A DNA stretch of 64,000 nucleotides from Deroplatys truncata (taxonomy: Eukaryota > Arthropoda > Insecta > Mantodea > Mantidae). The position numbers were made by a program, and so were the translations under genes. The stretch is from contig CM060980.1 of the NCBI GenBank assembly GCA_030765065.1, forward strand, positions 64,154,364 to 64,218,363. Direction: 5' to 3'. Numbering within the stretch: the first letter of the stretch is position 1; each line of letters begins with the position of its first letter. This document shows, in pieces, positions 12,651 through 24,975 of this stretch. The notes under the pieces were generated by a model. That model worked only from the letters and a program-made list of their open reading frames with translations. It did no database searches and was not told the origin of the DNA.

Positions 12651-14324
12651 CAAATGTCTGTAAAGTGTGCACCATGAGGAACATGGCTGTCGGTTGCGAT
12701 CTCACAGGGAAGAGAGACAGCGATGCTGGATTCTAAACCTTGCTGTTTTAATCTTTTCTCTTTACCAAACTACACAGATCAACGATACATAATAGCTTTT
12801 AACCAGCAATAGAGATGCTCACACAGTCGCTATTTGAATTTCTTCCTCCGCACCGCAAGCTTCCCTTAGTTCTAGTGGCGCGCTAATAGCATTGATGCCA
12901 ACACAAATAAGTACTTATGCTATGTTTTCTTATTTCTTTCTTTTTATCATAATTCCAGCATACAATAAAAACAGCAAAGTATTTTGGATTTTGCATACTA
13001 AGTGGTGTTCTGGTGTGAAATGAGCGCCCCTCAAGCAGGTAGATATAGCATTCTTGAAGTTTGTATAGTATATGTGCGCATGTTTGTTACCTTACAACTC
13101 ATAAACGACTGAAATGATTGCCTGAAACGTGGTACATAACATATTTAAGGTTCCACTTAAATAGCTGGCTATCTTCCACAAACAGAGGAATTCCAAAGTC
13201 ACAAGATCGAAATACCCAACTTATTACTGAGCTTCGGGGAAGAACATTGTGAAATAAGCTCATCAACATAGCGTTTTTGATAAGTTTCTAAGAATATACA
13301 AGATATCCATATGACGAATATTAAAGATACTCAACTTTTTATTATTTTTAATGTACATTAACGGGCATAAAAAGTGACCCGTTCTCCTAGATTGCAATAA
13401 TGTTTTTCCCTCTTTAAGCTTTCCACCTTGAGGTAACCAACCTTTGACTCCATTCATCCAGTATCACGTATCTCTGTGACTTACCTGGAAACCAATTCAG
13501 GGTCACAAAAAGAAACCAATGAACGATATCATAATCCCTGCGAGTTGAAGGGATGATTCGGATACCACATGTATGAAAACAATTTTGCTACGATTGGTAT
13601 ACAAGGAAAGCTTAAACCAATACAACATAATTTGGCATTCCAAATGAAGGGCTAAAGAATTATTTGCACGTCTCCTTAAATTGGACGACAGCTACGATAT
13701 TTATATGAGAGCTTTCATCAGCGACGTGGAGACGAATGTTAAGTTATTGCGGCCATCCAACGGCAACAAGAAAATCAACATTAAGAAACTGCTGGTGTAG
13801 TATGAAAATACAAGGTACGTATATTAAAAGAAAAAAACAAAACAAAAAAGAAAACGTTCTTAACTTCATCTTCATTTCTAAGTTTTTATTATTTTATTTT
13901 TATTTTTGCGCCAAAATTCAACGAATCGTTGCCTTAATGCATACTCCCTTAGTGAGAACATGGACAACTAGCTTTAAATGTTATCTTTCGGCAGTTCGAT
14001 CATATTTTTTGAGGAAGGTAAAGTAACCTGCCAATCCAGTGGCTGGAATTATGCTCGAGGAACAAAGGAGATCACGCTAGCAGAGGATGGGGCATATGCA
14101 AATGAGTTAACATTTGTTACAAGATGAAGGGGACGGTAGAATAAGGAATCTAGCCCTCATAAAATTTTTGTTTTTATTATATGTTCTATAGCATGAGTGT
14201 AAAAAACCCTGATTGCGTTTTAATTTTAGGTTTAAACTAAAATATAGGCAGCTATTGCATATAGGCACTATACCAAATTAATATTTAAATAAAGTTGTGG
14301 GCTTCCATAGTCGTTGTCCATAAT
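12651..14324. other. intron sequence, nothing recognised
   Basis: About 1.7 kb. A patch at 13070-13130 (CAACTCATAAACGACTGAAA) resembles the 'CTCAAAAACG' motif common in insect dispersed repeats, but is too short to classify. No coding evidence. Confidence 0.4.
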
Positions 14325-14487
14325 AACTTGATTGTCATCCGGTGAAGGTTGCGTCACGTTTGATAAAATTACCGACGTTTTGCCCTTCATGTTGAGGGCG
14401 AAAGAGAGGAAGCCCAGAAGAAGTCCTCAACATAAAACGTCTAGTTTTATCAAACGTGACGCGCCTTCATGAAAGACAATCAAATTA
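14325..14487. mobile_element. fold-back miniature inverted-repeat element
   Basis: Near-palindromic, about 163 bp. Left arm blocks TTGATTGTC, GCGTCACGTTTGATAAAA, ACGTTTT and ATGTTGAGG reappear inverted as CCTCAACAT, AAAACGT, TTTTATCAAACGTGACGC and GACAATCAA. The loop is about 30 bp. Arms of about 65 bp and the lack of coding are typical of a MITE. The target duplication is unclear (short AT-rich flanks). Confidence 0.7.
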
Positions 14488-16050
14488 TGAAATTAATATT
14501 CTTATATTAGTTTCGATATGCATACATATGAATAATTCTCTGCATAATATGAAGGATAGGCCCACTTATCCCACCACGTCTTCAATCTGTAACTTCATTG
14601 TTATCTTTCTGAACTAAAAAGACAGGTTATCAGTGCCAGCGTTTCTTATCCTTGAGTTTAATTTTGAACGTGTTACAGCAAAAGACAAACTCTTAAGAAA
14701 CGAAAACAACTTATTTCATTCAAATGAACGTTGAACCATTAAAATCGATATTTTTAACATTGTAGAATAACATTTTCACTCTACCTTCAACGACCCCGCA
14801 TATACAAAAATAGCCTTGTGTAAACAATTTCATAAAAGGTCTGCATAACAATTTACAAAGATAGTTGCTTCTTCTTCTTCTTCTTCTTCTTCTTCTTCTT
14901 CTAAATACACGAGTAAACCGTTTTCATTCCTAAGGGCTTGTTGCCGCATAAATATGACATGGCCCCAAGTCTGAAAATTAATTCTCAAAAGCGCACGCAA
15001 TGTCACAAGCTACCTCATTATGACTTCAGTTCGCACATGAACAAATTAATAATCCGTGTGTCACAGTAATGAACACGCGAGCTCGCTTGATCCCCGTGCC
15101 ACCCTCTCTGTGTTTCCTACCTTCACTAAAGATTAAAAAGCGTTGCTGCTATTCTAAATGCGTTTGTTTAGTTACATTTTACTTTTTTGCCGTTTTGGTA
15201 GAAAAATTCAATATTTACCATTAAGGAAGGGGAGATGAAGGCAATTTGTTCAAATACCTGAATTTGTTTCTAACATTTTGATTTAGTAGATTATACATTC
15301 GAGAACATGCTTTCAGAATAGGTATATTGTTTGTTTTCCACCTCTAAGTTTATTTAAACACCTTAGCAGTTTACCTGTGCCACATCCCCTATTTAAACAG
15401 GCTATCCTTTTGTTTGTGTTACTTTATATTGTTATTTATTCCACTACAATTATAAATTTTTATACATATTACAAGTTTTTTTTATTATAAGTGAACCAAA
15501 ATCTGTTACATCTGTAACCAAACTTAAAAAAGGGCAAGTCTTTGGAACAGATTTCTACAAAATGATACTCTTCCTCAAAAGGTGCACCTTTTCTCTAATG
15601 CTACTTAAATCAGAGCAGTGAAGTTTGGTAGTATCTTATAAAAGTGTACAATACACAATATTTTGAAAATAATATTAATTATTATTATACATATATAATT
15701 TAAGATATTTTTCAAATCAAAACTTAATTGTCTTATATAATAAACTTAATCAAAATTTTGCTACATACGATTTATCATCACTGCATAAGAAACTTCAGCA
15801 CAAGGTTTTACTGCAATTGAGCGGTTTGAATGCTTAGAAAAGAAACAATAAGGACCTTTTGATTTTTAAATGTTATTTCTGCAATGATCATCTTCTCATG
15901 CCAGGAAAATGTTTAAACCTTTTAGCATTAGTGAACAATTTTATTTGAATGCTGATGTCAAATTTAATTACATTACCTTAAAAAATTCGGAAGCTATAGT
16001 TCATTGTTTATAATAATGCATTTTCCATCTACATCCGTCCTTAAAGAAAG
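14488..16050. other. intron sequence with a (TTC)n microsatellite
   Basis: AT-rich; a CTT/TTC triplet run occupies 14867-14902. Otherwise nothing recognised. Confidence 0.5.
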
Positions 16051-16243
16051 TATTTTAGTAAAAGGCTCACGCATGAGGATGGGTGGATGGATGCAAAGAC
16101 GGACCTGTGAGAACAGTATAAGTAAAAAACGGGAGATGGTTGATCACCAAAGTTCATATTTAGGTCGGACACCTTTTAAGGAAGCAAGGCAAAGATATTG
16201 ATGGCATTTCCCCCACCCCAATCAACTCTTTGCATAGGGCATT
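16050..16243 (+). repeat. 0.9-kb repeat family, internal fragment
   Basis: Partial forward copy, diverged, matching the middle of the family (block resembling GTCTGTGAACAGCATAA, then CCCCCACCCCAATCAACTCT and CATAGGGCATTTTT). It is directly followed in the same orientation by the fuller copy C. Confidence 0.6.
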
Positions 16244-17100
16244 TTTACTTCTTCTACAACGTACATGTATGTAGAAAAAGTATTGCATTCCACCCAAAAA
16301 TTCGATACTGAGATTTCACCGGAATAGAAGTTTTGAGGTCCCCTGAATAAAAAAAAGCAATTTTTAGAAAAAGGTCCGTGTATGTGTCTGTGAACAGCAT
16401 AACCCATAAACGAAAATTCGGATATGTACAAACTTGGTATTTAAGTTGGGCATCTTCCAAAGATGCGACACAAAGATTTTCAGGAAACTCCCCCCCTCTA
16501 ACTACCCTTTACATGGAACATTTTTCCGAAATTTTTATTTTATAAAAAAATGGTTCTAACGATTTTGATTAAAATAACTTATATTAAACATATTTATATG
16601 ACAAAAATGTACATCTTAAATTTTCTGGGAATAGCATTTGAAGTCTTTTCATCCGGAAGGAATTTTGTATAATCTTGAATAACTGGTAAACGTTAAGCGA
16701 TAGACGAACACGTACTACATAATAATGTAGATCTCTTTTAAACACACAATTTATTTAAAATAAGTTTCTTTGTGACATTTTAAATATTTCAGAGGTATCC
16801 GTTATTAATGGTTCGAATTGTTCATTGCTTTGTCTTTCTCTTAAAGTCAACATTCAGTTGTTTCTGGCGATGTCGTGGAAAGATAATGGAATTTTTAGGA
16901 CAGCATATAGCGTACGGTTCTTATACATTTCACTATCGCTGTTCTCTTTGTATGTATAACGAAATGTGTAATGAGGATATTTCTGCAAAGGTTTATTTGG
17001 ATTAAAATGTAGTAGATAGGAAAATAAGGTTTTGTAAGAATAGTTTGAATACCCACTAATAAAGATAGAGAGAGAGAGAAAGTCATATAAATGTGTCACA
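16244..17100 (+). repeat. 0.9-kb interspersed repeat family, copy C (forward)
   Basis: Begins near TTTTTACTTCTTCTACAACG and ends with GAGAGAAAGTCATATAAATG. All family landmarks are present in order, including TTGCATTCCACCCAAAAATT at about 16285-16304 and GATTTTGATTAAAAT near 16560. Confidence 0.85.
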
Positions 17101-18492
17101 TTTTTCTTTTTAAATGACTAATGATTTTGATTAAAATGCCATTTGTTTGAATGACTGGTAAGTATATTTGATTTTCTGCAACTATCCTGAAAATTCTCTT
17201 CATTGTCAATAGATTTTTAATTACTACAAGAAAAACCAAATCTTCTCATAACATTGACTGTTTGGAAATATTCATCGTAAACATTTACATTTTATCAGAT
17301 TGAAGTTTACTTTGGTTCACCTTCTATGTTAGATATTTAAAAACATGCGATTCTTCTTTAGCGCCCCATAAGCTCATTACTAATAAACATCGACTTGTGA
17401 TATAAGTTTTTAAACATCTTGCTTATAATGAAGTCCGCATCGTCTAATTTAAAACCATCCTTTAGAACAATTATCGCGATTAACGTAAACAGTCACATTT
17501 TTTACGAATTATAAAACATATGAGATATCTGTGAATTGGTAATGGGTAGAGAAAGAGATCTTTTGACGGTAAATCGTATGAATGGTTTGAATTACTGAAA
17601 CAGCATACAACAACTTTTGGCTTACACTTAAAGAACAATTTAAGCAACAGCATTTCATTGGTTCTACATTACTCAAGGGAATCCCGAGTTATTTACAGAC
17701 AATGCTATAAATATAAACTAAATTAGCTATTCATACAGATTTAGTGCAGCATATTTCACGATGGAATATCTAAACGTAAACGACCTAAGGGTATTTTATT
17801 ATGTAATTATAGACGTGTCGCTGCAAATGCAGCGTTAATTATATTTTGCTATGGGAAAGTTAATAACTGCAATGTAATATTTTTCGGCATTTAACATTAT
17901 TTGCTGTATAGTACACTGAACCAACCAGAAAAGAATATTATTTTATAATAAAACATATTCCTTCCCCTGGTGTGCCGTGTATTGCATACGCCACACTTCT
18001 TATGCGGACTCTCCACGCTTCACAGATCCCTGACTGAAGAAGAAATACATTTTCCCCAGCTTTGTAGGTTCCCTTTCGTCACGTTCATTACGCAGAGTTC
18101 GTTTTCCTGTTCATTGGCCAGTATCAGGTTTGCTGCTTCCTTGTCGCTTCCTTGCATCATTCATCTCAATCACAACATCGCTACTGTCAAGACGTCTTCA
18201 GTGGCGTGATGACGTTGTAGTCCTGCATTCTGAATGGGGAGCACAACTTTTCATTGATCCATGCGTTGAGGGATGTAACTCAGCAGAAAAATTTGTGTTC
18301 TATTTTGTCAGTAATACGTTTCCTAAACTGTCCCATAACATTTCCTCATTTATGAAAAGCAAAGTGTGCTGACTGTCATTTTGTTTATGAGTAGTTTAGA
18401 AACAATATTAAAAAAAATCTGATGAGATACATTCACATTCTTGAGGATTTTCTCTACAAATAAGAAATTCACTATGCTATTTATAAAAATAT
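17101..18492. other. intron sequence, nothing firmly recognised
   Basis: About 1.4 kb. The first 350 bp weakly echo the middle of the 0.9-kb family (TGATTTTGATTAAAATGCCA), suggesting an old fragment. A slightly GC-richer patch at 17960-18240 contains a 79-codon frame with no motif. Confidence 0.4.
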
Positions 18493-19373
18493 TTGATGTG
18501 TTACATTCACATGACTTTCTCTATCATCTATAATTTATTAATGGATATAAAACTATTCTTACAAAGGCTCATTATTTAACTACTCCATTTTAATCAAAAA
18601 CACCTTTGCAGAGGCAGTTACATTGCACATTTCGTTATAGATACAAAGGGAATAGCGCTATTTGGCTATAAAATTCCATACTATTTCCATACAATCTCGA
18701 GAAACAACTAAATGTCGACAGAATTTTAAAGAATTACAGAATATTGAACAACTAGAGCCATTAATAACGGATACCTGAAATGGTTTGTGTCAAAAAAAGC
18801 TATTTGAAATAAATTGCGTGTTTTAAAGAGATCTACATTTTTTATGCAGTAAGCTTTCGTCTATCACTTAACGTTTACCAGCTATACAAGATTATACAAA
18901 ATTCCATCCCAATGAATAGAACGTCACGTGATATTCCCAGAAAATTCAAGATATACGTTTTATTTGCCAGTAAATATCTTTAATGTATGGTATTTTAATC
19001 AAAATCGTTAGAACCGTTTTGAGAAAATAAAAAAAAAATCGAAAAATGTTCCACGTAAAGGCTAATTGGGGTGGGGAACTTTCTTTAAAATATTCGTGTC
19101 ACATCTTTGGAAGATGCTGAACTTAAATGCAGAGTCTGGCATTTATCCGACTTTTCGTTTTTGAGTTATGCTGTTTACAGACACAACACCAGAAACGCAC
19201 GCAGATACACTGACACACACATGGACCTATCTGACATGGACCTTTTTCTAAAATGCTTTTCATTTGGATTCAGGGGCCTCAAAAGATGTATTTCCGGTGA
19301 AATCTCATTATCGCATGTTTGGGTGGAATGCAATACCTTCTCTACCTACTATGTGCGTAGTAGAGAAAGTAAA
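18493..19373 (-). repeat. 0.9-kb interspersed repeat family, copy D (reverse)
   Basis: Opens with TGATGTGTTACATTCACATG and closes with GTAGTAGAGAAAGTAAAAA. It contains a 105-codon plus-strand frame (19107-19424) whose reading (WHLSDFSFLSYAV, GEISLSHVWVECN) recurs in other copies; see findings. Confidence 0.85.
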
Positions 19374-19664
19374 AATGTGATTCTTCTATCCACTTTACAT
19401 TACGATATACATATTTTTGCTTAGAAATGATTTCAAATTAAGAAAGAAGTGCTTAGTTATAAAATTACAATATTCTTAAACAGAATTAAATGGTTATTCT
19501 TTGTAGAACGTCTCGCAGTGGAAAGAAAGAAGACCAAAAACAATAGCGAACTTTCATAATGTCATTAGATGATGCTCACACCTGAGGAAAATAGAAAGTT
19601 TCCAAAACTCCTATCGTTGTTTTACACAGTTGGTGTGTTTTAATGAGCGCTACCTTTTTCTTAT

Positions 19665-20135
19665 TGAGGCTAATATAATGGTTTCCTAATTATACAAAAT
19701 TAATTAAAATGTATCGACTTCACAGGCTATTTGCAGAAAATTCATCATACGCATTTAATTTGTGATGCGAATGCTTTAAACACATGCAATTTTAATCAAA
19801 TTGTCAGAGCAATTTTTGAGAAAGCAAAAAATAACGAAACCTTTTCCATATAAAGGGTAGTTTGGGTAGAGGGGATTTTCTTGAAAACCTTCTCCTTGCA
19901 TGCTCAAATGTGGAATTCTGTGTATTGGATTTCTCGTTTTCCAGTTACGTGGTTCTTTCGTCTTACTCTCCCTTTCTCTCTCTCTCTCTCTCACGTGCAC
20001 ACATACAGACAGACGGTCGGACTGTTTTTCATAAAAATGCTTATGTTGGGTTCAATGTACTTCAAAAGTGTATTTTCTGTAACATCTGTGTAAATTTTTT
20101 GGATGGAATACTATACGTTCTCTACCTACTATAGG
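19665..20135 (-). repeat. 0.9-kb repeat family, truncated reverse copy E
   Basis: Covers roughly the half with the TTTTGAGAAA, CATATAAAGGGTAGTTTGGG and TTCTCTACCTACTATAG blocks. Strongly diverged, with a CT-rich insertion near 19970-19992. Confidence 0.7.
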
Positions 20136-20547
20136 TTTGTGACCAACACTATTATCCACTTTGTAACTATCTGTTCATTGTTTTAAAATTAAGTTACTCG
20201 TATAAAAGGGTCTTTTTGTGGCACCTTATTTCATTCTTACTGAAACAATCTGTGTGTTAAACACGTTAAATTTACAACAAAAGGTGGATTAGGTAAGCAG
20301 GTAGAAACAAAGCAAGAATGAAAACTGGATACGAATGGATATTAAGAATTTGCTGATGCTTTCTGTACAATGCATACTAATGTTTTATTTCACTTACAGC
20401 TCCAGGCTTTTCAGACTGAAACATTTAAAAGTTGCGATATTCCCTACGATTGATAAAGCGTCTTCATTCAGAGCTGAAAAAGAGAAAAACAAGAAAGCAG
20501 TAAATGTAACCTGTTTTCCGTCTAGAACTAAACTGTTTCCTATGGCG
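20136..20547. other. intron sequence, nothing recognised
   Basis: About 410 bp of AT-rich DNA between repeat copy E and a SINE. Confidence 0.4.
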
Positions 20548-20561
20548 AGTATTAATTTATT
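20548..20561. repeat. 14-bp target duplication of SINE, left
   Basis: AGTATTAATTTATT, repeated exactly at 20929-20942 on the other side of the SINE. The length is typical of L1-type target-primed insertion. Confidence 0.85.
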
Positions 20562-20928
20562 CTTCTTCTTCTTTCTCTGTTTAACTCCCTCGTTTGTAGG
20601 ACTTACACCCCCAGGACTTACAGGCGGGTGCCTGGTTTCAGAGGCCCGTCGAGGAGCAGAAACTCATGGATCTGACGGAATATCCAGGATGGGTGATCAG
20701 CCCGATGCCTGGTATGGGAGGAGGGAAGTAGATGAAATGAAATGGATGAAAGGAAATGTGATGATGGAGCAGTTAGTGGAATGAATGGCGGGGGAAAGCG
20801 GAGAACCCGGAGAAAACCCGCCGAGACGCCGCTTTGTCCACCACAAATCCCACATGCTGGTCCCTGAGATTGAACGCGGACCGCCTCGGTAGAGGCGAGC
20901 GGTCTAACCACTCGGCCACGGCGCCGCC
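20562..20928 (-). mobile_element. tRNA-derived SINE (minus strand) with perfect 14-bp target duplication
   Basis: On the minus strand the head reads GGCGGCGCCGTGGCCGAGTG (A box) with the B box GCGTTCAATCTC, a tRNA-Leu/Ser-like start that would be transcribed by RNA polymerase III. The body includes CGGGTTTTCTCCGGGTTCTC, and the distal end carries a short GAA-rich tail. The perfect duplication AGTATTAATTTATT on both sides fixes its limits at 367 bp. Frames within it (20335-20784 plus, 20618-20911 minus) are shadows. Confidence 0.88.
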
Positions 20929-20942
20929 AGTATTAATTTATT
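20929..20942. repeat. 14-bp target duplication of SINE, right
   Basis: Exact repeat of 20548-20561. Confidence 0.85.
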
Positions 20943-21782
20943 ACATAAATTTAATGGTAGACTTCTGTGAAATTAAGCACTTGCATATTACTTTATAGAT
21001 GTTTTAACATAACACCTATTTTGTTTCTTTCTTGCTAGAAAAAAATCACTTGATGAATTTCAAAATGAATGATTTCTGTACACAGAGAAATGTGGTCTGC
21101 TAGTATTCGTATTCGCCACAGGAAAAAGGCTTCGATTCTCCCCTACGTCGGTAGGCAACTTCTTCAGCATTACTGTCATGCGGTCTTCAACATACAAGCT
21201 AGATAGGGTCCAGGTACTTGGCAAGAGGCTCGACTTCCCAAGTTTCTTTCCTTCAGTGTGCCTGGATTTGGTCGTTTAGAACTTTCTAGACAGGAATGAA
21301 GAAATATACTCTCACGTCAAAACCAGTAATAGGCTGTTCAAGTTCGGGAGCTGCAACGTACCTAACGAAGGACTCCGAAGTGCTTCAAACTTGCAACTTC
21401 TCAAATTGGTAAAGGCAAAGCTTCAGTCCACATCAAAGTTAATAGGAGTCTTATTCACTGTGTGAAACAACCGATAACAACCTTAACTTCTCCTGTAATA
21501 AGAGAGATTCGGATATTAGGATGATATTAAGGCAAAGTACAATAACTTTTAGGAAAAGTTAAAGATACTATGGGGAAATTTACTAAAAAATGGAAAACAC
21601 TAAGCTTTCGTTCCGAGGCATAGATTCTAACAGCGAGAGAAAAGAACGAACGGTTCAGAGATGAAATTCCTTAAGCAAGTTGCAAGATACATCTTACAAG
21701 TTCATGTGAAACTTATATATGAGACTGGAATTTAGACGTATTGAACTTAAATATTAATCTAATAAAACAGGCAAAACAATGC
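20943..21782. other. intron sequence, nothing recognised
   Basis: About 840 bp without coding or repeat signals that could be classified. Confidence 0.4.
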
Positions 21783-22476
21783 GATGTGTTACATTCACAT
21801 AACTTGCTCTTCCCACCTTACTTAAAATATTATTATTGTATTTAATTTTTGTTAATCGAGATAAATGTTTGCAGAAATGCTTTTATTATACATTTCGTTG
21901 TAAGTACAAGAGGGATACAGGAAGCTGAAGCAATAGTCAAATATTAAAAATCAGATCAATATGTGATTGCTTTGGAATTCTACTCTTTTCATGACCATGA
22001 TGAGGAAGGAATAGCACTTAGCATTTGAGAAAAGTATAAATTATATAAAAATTCAAATCAGTGACAAAGGGTATCCCGGAAATGGCTAATGCCATAAACA
22101 TTATTTGACATAAATTGTAGGCTTTAACGAAATCTACTTTTTTGTGAATTAAATTTGTCATTCTTATGGGTTACCAGTTATACAAAATTATACAAAATGA
22201 ATGAATGAATGAGAATTTCACTTATTCGAAAAAAATTCACATACATTTTATTTGTCATGCAAATATCTTATATATATATATATATATATAAACAACATTT
22301 TAATCAAATTGCTGAAGACAATTTTGAAAAATCAGAAATAATGAATCATTTTCCATCAAAAGAGTAGTTTGGGGTTGGAGATTTTATTTGAAAATTTTCG
22401 TGTCGCAGCCTTGGAGAGTGATGAACTTAATACACCAAGTTCAATATTTATTCAACATGCTTTTGAATTACATATA

Positions 22477-23198
22477 CGAGGGCAGTCTAGAAAGTCCCAG
22501 ACGTTTTGGCCTATCGTGGCGATGAGTAGGGCTAAAGCCGCCATCTTGGTGTCAGAACGTTCCTACATTCAGTACGTATCGAGCTGTGGTAGCGTGAGGA
22601 CTGGGCCTTCCTTACTGTGCTTTCTGTGAGTTGTTAAAATGTGCGCTGCAATAGAAAATCCCGCCACTTGTGAAGTGCGGTTGGCTAAAAAGAACAAACC
22701 AATTGAAATTTATCGTCAACTTTGTGATGTTTACGGGCAGGGAATAATGAGTGACAGCCGAGTCAGCCAATGGTGCATTGATTTTAAAAATGGCCGTACC
22801 AATGTTCACGACGAGGATCGCAGTGGTAGGCCTAGCCTTATGACTGATGAACTGTCAATGGAAATCAATGACAAAATTCGTGAAAATCGTCGTTTCACGA
22901 TTACAGAACTTTCGGAACATTTTCTCCAAATTTCACGGAGTTAGGTACATCAAATTGATGCTTTGATACTGACGCTGCATGCCGGTGTAAACCAGTGGTT
23001 GAAGTCGCAGGCGGCAGATTTCTACAGAGAGAGTATTGAAAAACTTGTGCCACGGTATGATAAATGCCTCAATTTGAATGGCGATTATGTAGAAAAATAG
23101 CTTGAGAGTGTACCTTTAAAATGCAGATAATAAACGTTGACATTTGCATTATGTTAATGGTTTATTTCAAAACGTCTGGGACTTTCTGGATTACAACG
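22477..23198 (+). mobile_element. internally deleted mariner element
   Basis: Imperfect terminal inverted repeats: the left has AGAAAGTCCCAGACGTTTTG and the right has the inverse, CAAAACGTCTGGGACTTTCT. The left flank is TA, the mariner target; the right TA has decayed. It carries remnants of both transposase ends (22639-23100). At about 0.72 kb it is shorter than a full 1.3-kb mariner because the middle of the gene is missing. Confidence 0.8.
22639..23100 (+). pseudogene. mariner transposase remnant (N- and C-terminal ends only)
   Basis: The N-terminal 101 codons (22639-22944) carry the paired-type DNA-binding region of mariner transposases: RVSQWCIDFKNGR, HDEDRSGRPS and RRFTITELSEHF. A TAG stop and a large internal deletion follow. 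The frame then resumes with the C-terminal tail (NQWLKSQAADFY, LVPRYDKCLN, DYVEK) and a stop at 23098-23100. The whole catalytic DD34D core is absent, so the product cannot transpose. An intact family member is about 345 residues. Confidence 0.85.
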
Positions 23199-23300
23199 GA
23201 ATTGTAATTTTTATTTAAGGGATCTCATAATGTGTCTTTACAGGACATCTCGATATGAAGTTTTTTGGTAGAAAGCTATACTTCCTCTACTTACTGTAGA

Positions 23301-23706
23301 TAAGTAGCAGATAAGTAATAATTAAGAGGAACATGTGGAGAAAATAAAACAAACTTAACAGTCCGCAAACTGCTCCACTACAAACAACAGAGAAAGAGAT
23401 ATATTTAAAGAAACAAAAATATGAACACTCATGCGACTTTTCTAGCCATGACAAATCCACATAGGTTCATCGCAATACTATACTACTTATATAAAATTAG
23501 TCCACTATCAACACTATGTTATTCACATTATTTAACCAGGAATGATTTCACATCAATCGATAAATGCTTAGTTACAAGCTACATTCCGAAACAGCATTCA
23601 TATGTTTAACCGTGCTAACAAGCTTTTGCGACTTAAAGAAGAAGAAGAAGAAGAAGAAAGAACGAATCGCAAACTTTTATGCATATTCGTCAGATGACGT
23701 ACTTGG
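23301..23706. other. intron sequence with a (GAA)n run
   Basis: AT-rich, with a GAA triplet run at 23638-23656. The last part may belong to the repeat copy into which the large palindromic element inserted. Confidence 0.4.
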
Positions 23707-23750
23707 GAAAGTATAAACATGCCACAAAGAATATTTCGAAAACGCCAAAT

Positions 23751-23756
23751 GCTATG
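23751..23756. repeat. 6-bp target duplication GCTATG, left
   Basis: GCTATG immediately outside the left tip 5'-AGTAGCTTATTA. The same six bases follow the right tip at 42191-42196. Because the element's outermost A/T pair also matches the flanks, the repeat can alternatively be read as 8 bp (TGCTATGA) around 5'-GTAGC ends. A 6-bp duplication with a 5'-AG start is the known Polinton/Maverick pattern. Confidence 0.85.
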
Positions 23757-23763
23757 AGTAGCT

Positions 23764-23885
23764 TATTATAGAGAGAGCTGGCGCAGTTTTTTGCGTTTAT
23801 ATGGGAAAGGATAGGGAAAACGATTATTATAGAGAGAGCTGGCGCAGTTTTTTGCGTTTATATGGGAAAGGATAGGGAAAACGAT
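23764..23885. repeat. 61-bp tandem duplication at the left tip
   Basis: The string TTATAGAGAGAGCTGGCGCA and what follows occurs twice, 61 bp apart, at the left tip but only once at the right tip. The start of each unit is the outermost end of the element. This is the largest asymmetry between the arms. Confidence 0.9.
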
Positions 23886-24975
23886 GGTGGATGCGTAGGA
23901 AAATGCGTTTATATGGGCGAGATAGCGAATACGAGGACTGACGCTAGGCTAGACAGTGGTAGAAGAAGGAGGAATGCGGTTTATATGAGACAGATAGGGA
24001 ATACGTGGAGAGGTACTAGACTATTCAGGGTTTGAAGGGTAGAGTATGGCTTTTTATATGGAGAGACGAGGAAAACGGGGGTATATGCTAGGTTGAGAGA
24101 ACCTTCAAGGAGGAAAAAAATGCGTTTATATGGGAGAGATAGGGAAAACGAGGAGAGTTCTGGGGTAGAGCAGGGACTGAAGGAGGGAGAGATATGCTTT
24201 ATACGACAGAGATAGGGCATGCGAGGGAGGTGCTAGTGCAGACAGAGGTTAAGGAGTACGGTATACGTTTATATGAGGAATATATGGAAAACAGAGGCAG
24301 GCGGTATGATAGACAGAATCTGGGGCCACTTTTGCGTTTATATGGGAAAGGATAGGGAAAACGAGGGTATATGCAACAGTTCAAGGAGGAAAATGCGTTT
24401 ATAGGGGAGAGATAGGGAATACGAGGGCTGATGCTAGGCTAGTCAGATGCTAAAGGAGGGAGGGATACGCTTTATACGAGAGAGATAGGGAATACAAGGA
24501 AAGATGTTATACTAAACAGGACTTGAAGGGTAGAATACGGCGTTTTATATGAGCGAGATAGCGAACCGAGGAGAGGTATTAGGCTAGGAGCTTTGAATGA
24601 TACAGTAGGCGTTTATATGTGAGAGATAGGGAGTACGAGGGTCGATGCTAGGCTAGACAGGGTTGAAGTAGGGAACGCGACTTATATGAGAGAGGTAGGA
24701 AATATGAGGAGAAGCGCTAGGCTAGACAGGAAGGTCTGAATGATAGAGTATGCGTTTATATGGGAAAGATAGGGAAAACGAAGGTAGTGCTAGGTTGAGA
24801 GAGTCTTCAAGGAAAAAAATGCATCTATGTGAGAGCGGTAGGGGCATATGAGGAGAGGTGCTAGTCTAGGCATGGGTTGAGGAGCAGAGTATACGTTTAT
24901 ATGGGTGAAATATGGAAAACGGGAGAGATACAAGGATAGACAGGGTTTGAAGGAGAAGGAATGTAGGTTTATACG
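23825..24975. repeat. subterminal tandem-repeat zone, left arm
   Basis: Roughly 15 diverged units of about 60-95 bp, each built around GCGTTTATATGGGAGAGATA, GGGAA(A/T)ACGAGG and GCTAGGCTAGACAGG. Mirror of 41032-42122. Subterminal repeats of this sort are common in DNA transposons and viral ends as protein-binding or replication sites; that role here is inference. Frames over it are by-products. Confidence 0.8.

Larger units (their letters stand above)
21783..23300 (-). repeat. 0.9-kb repeat family, copy F (reverse), split by a mariner element
   Basis: The first part (21783-22476) opens with GATGTGTTACATTCACATAA and runs to the block before the CATAACTC motif. The remainder (about 23199-23300) has the CTACTTACTGTAG end. 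The mariner derivative at 22477-23198 interrupts it. An (AT)n run lies at 22269-22289. Confidence 0.75.
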
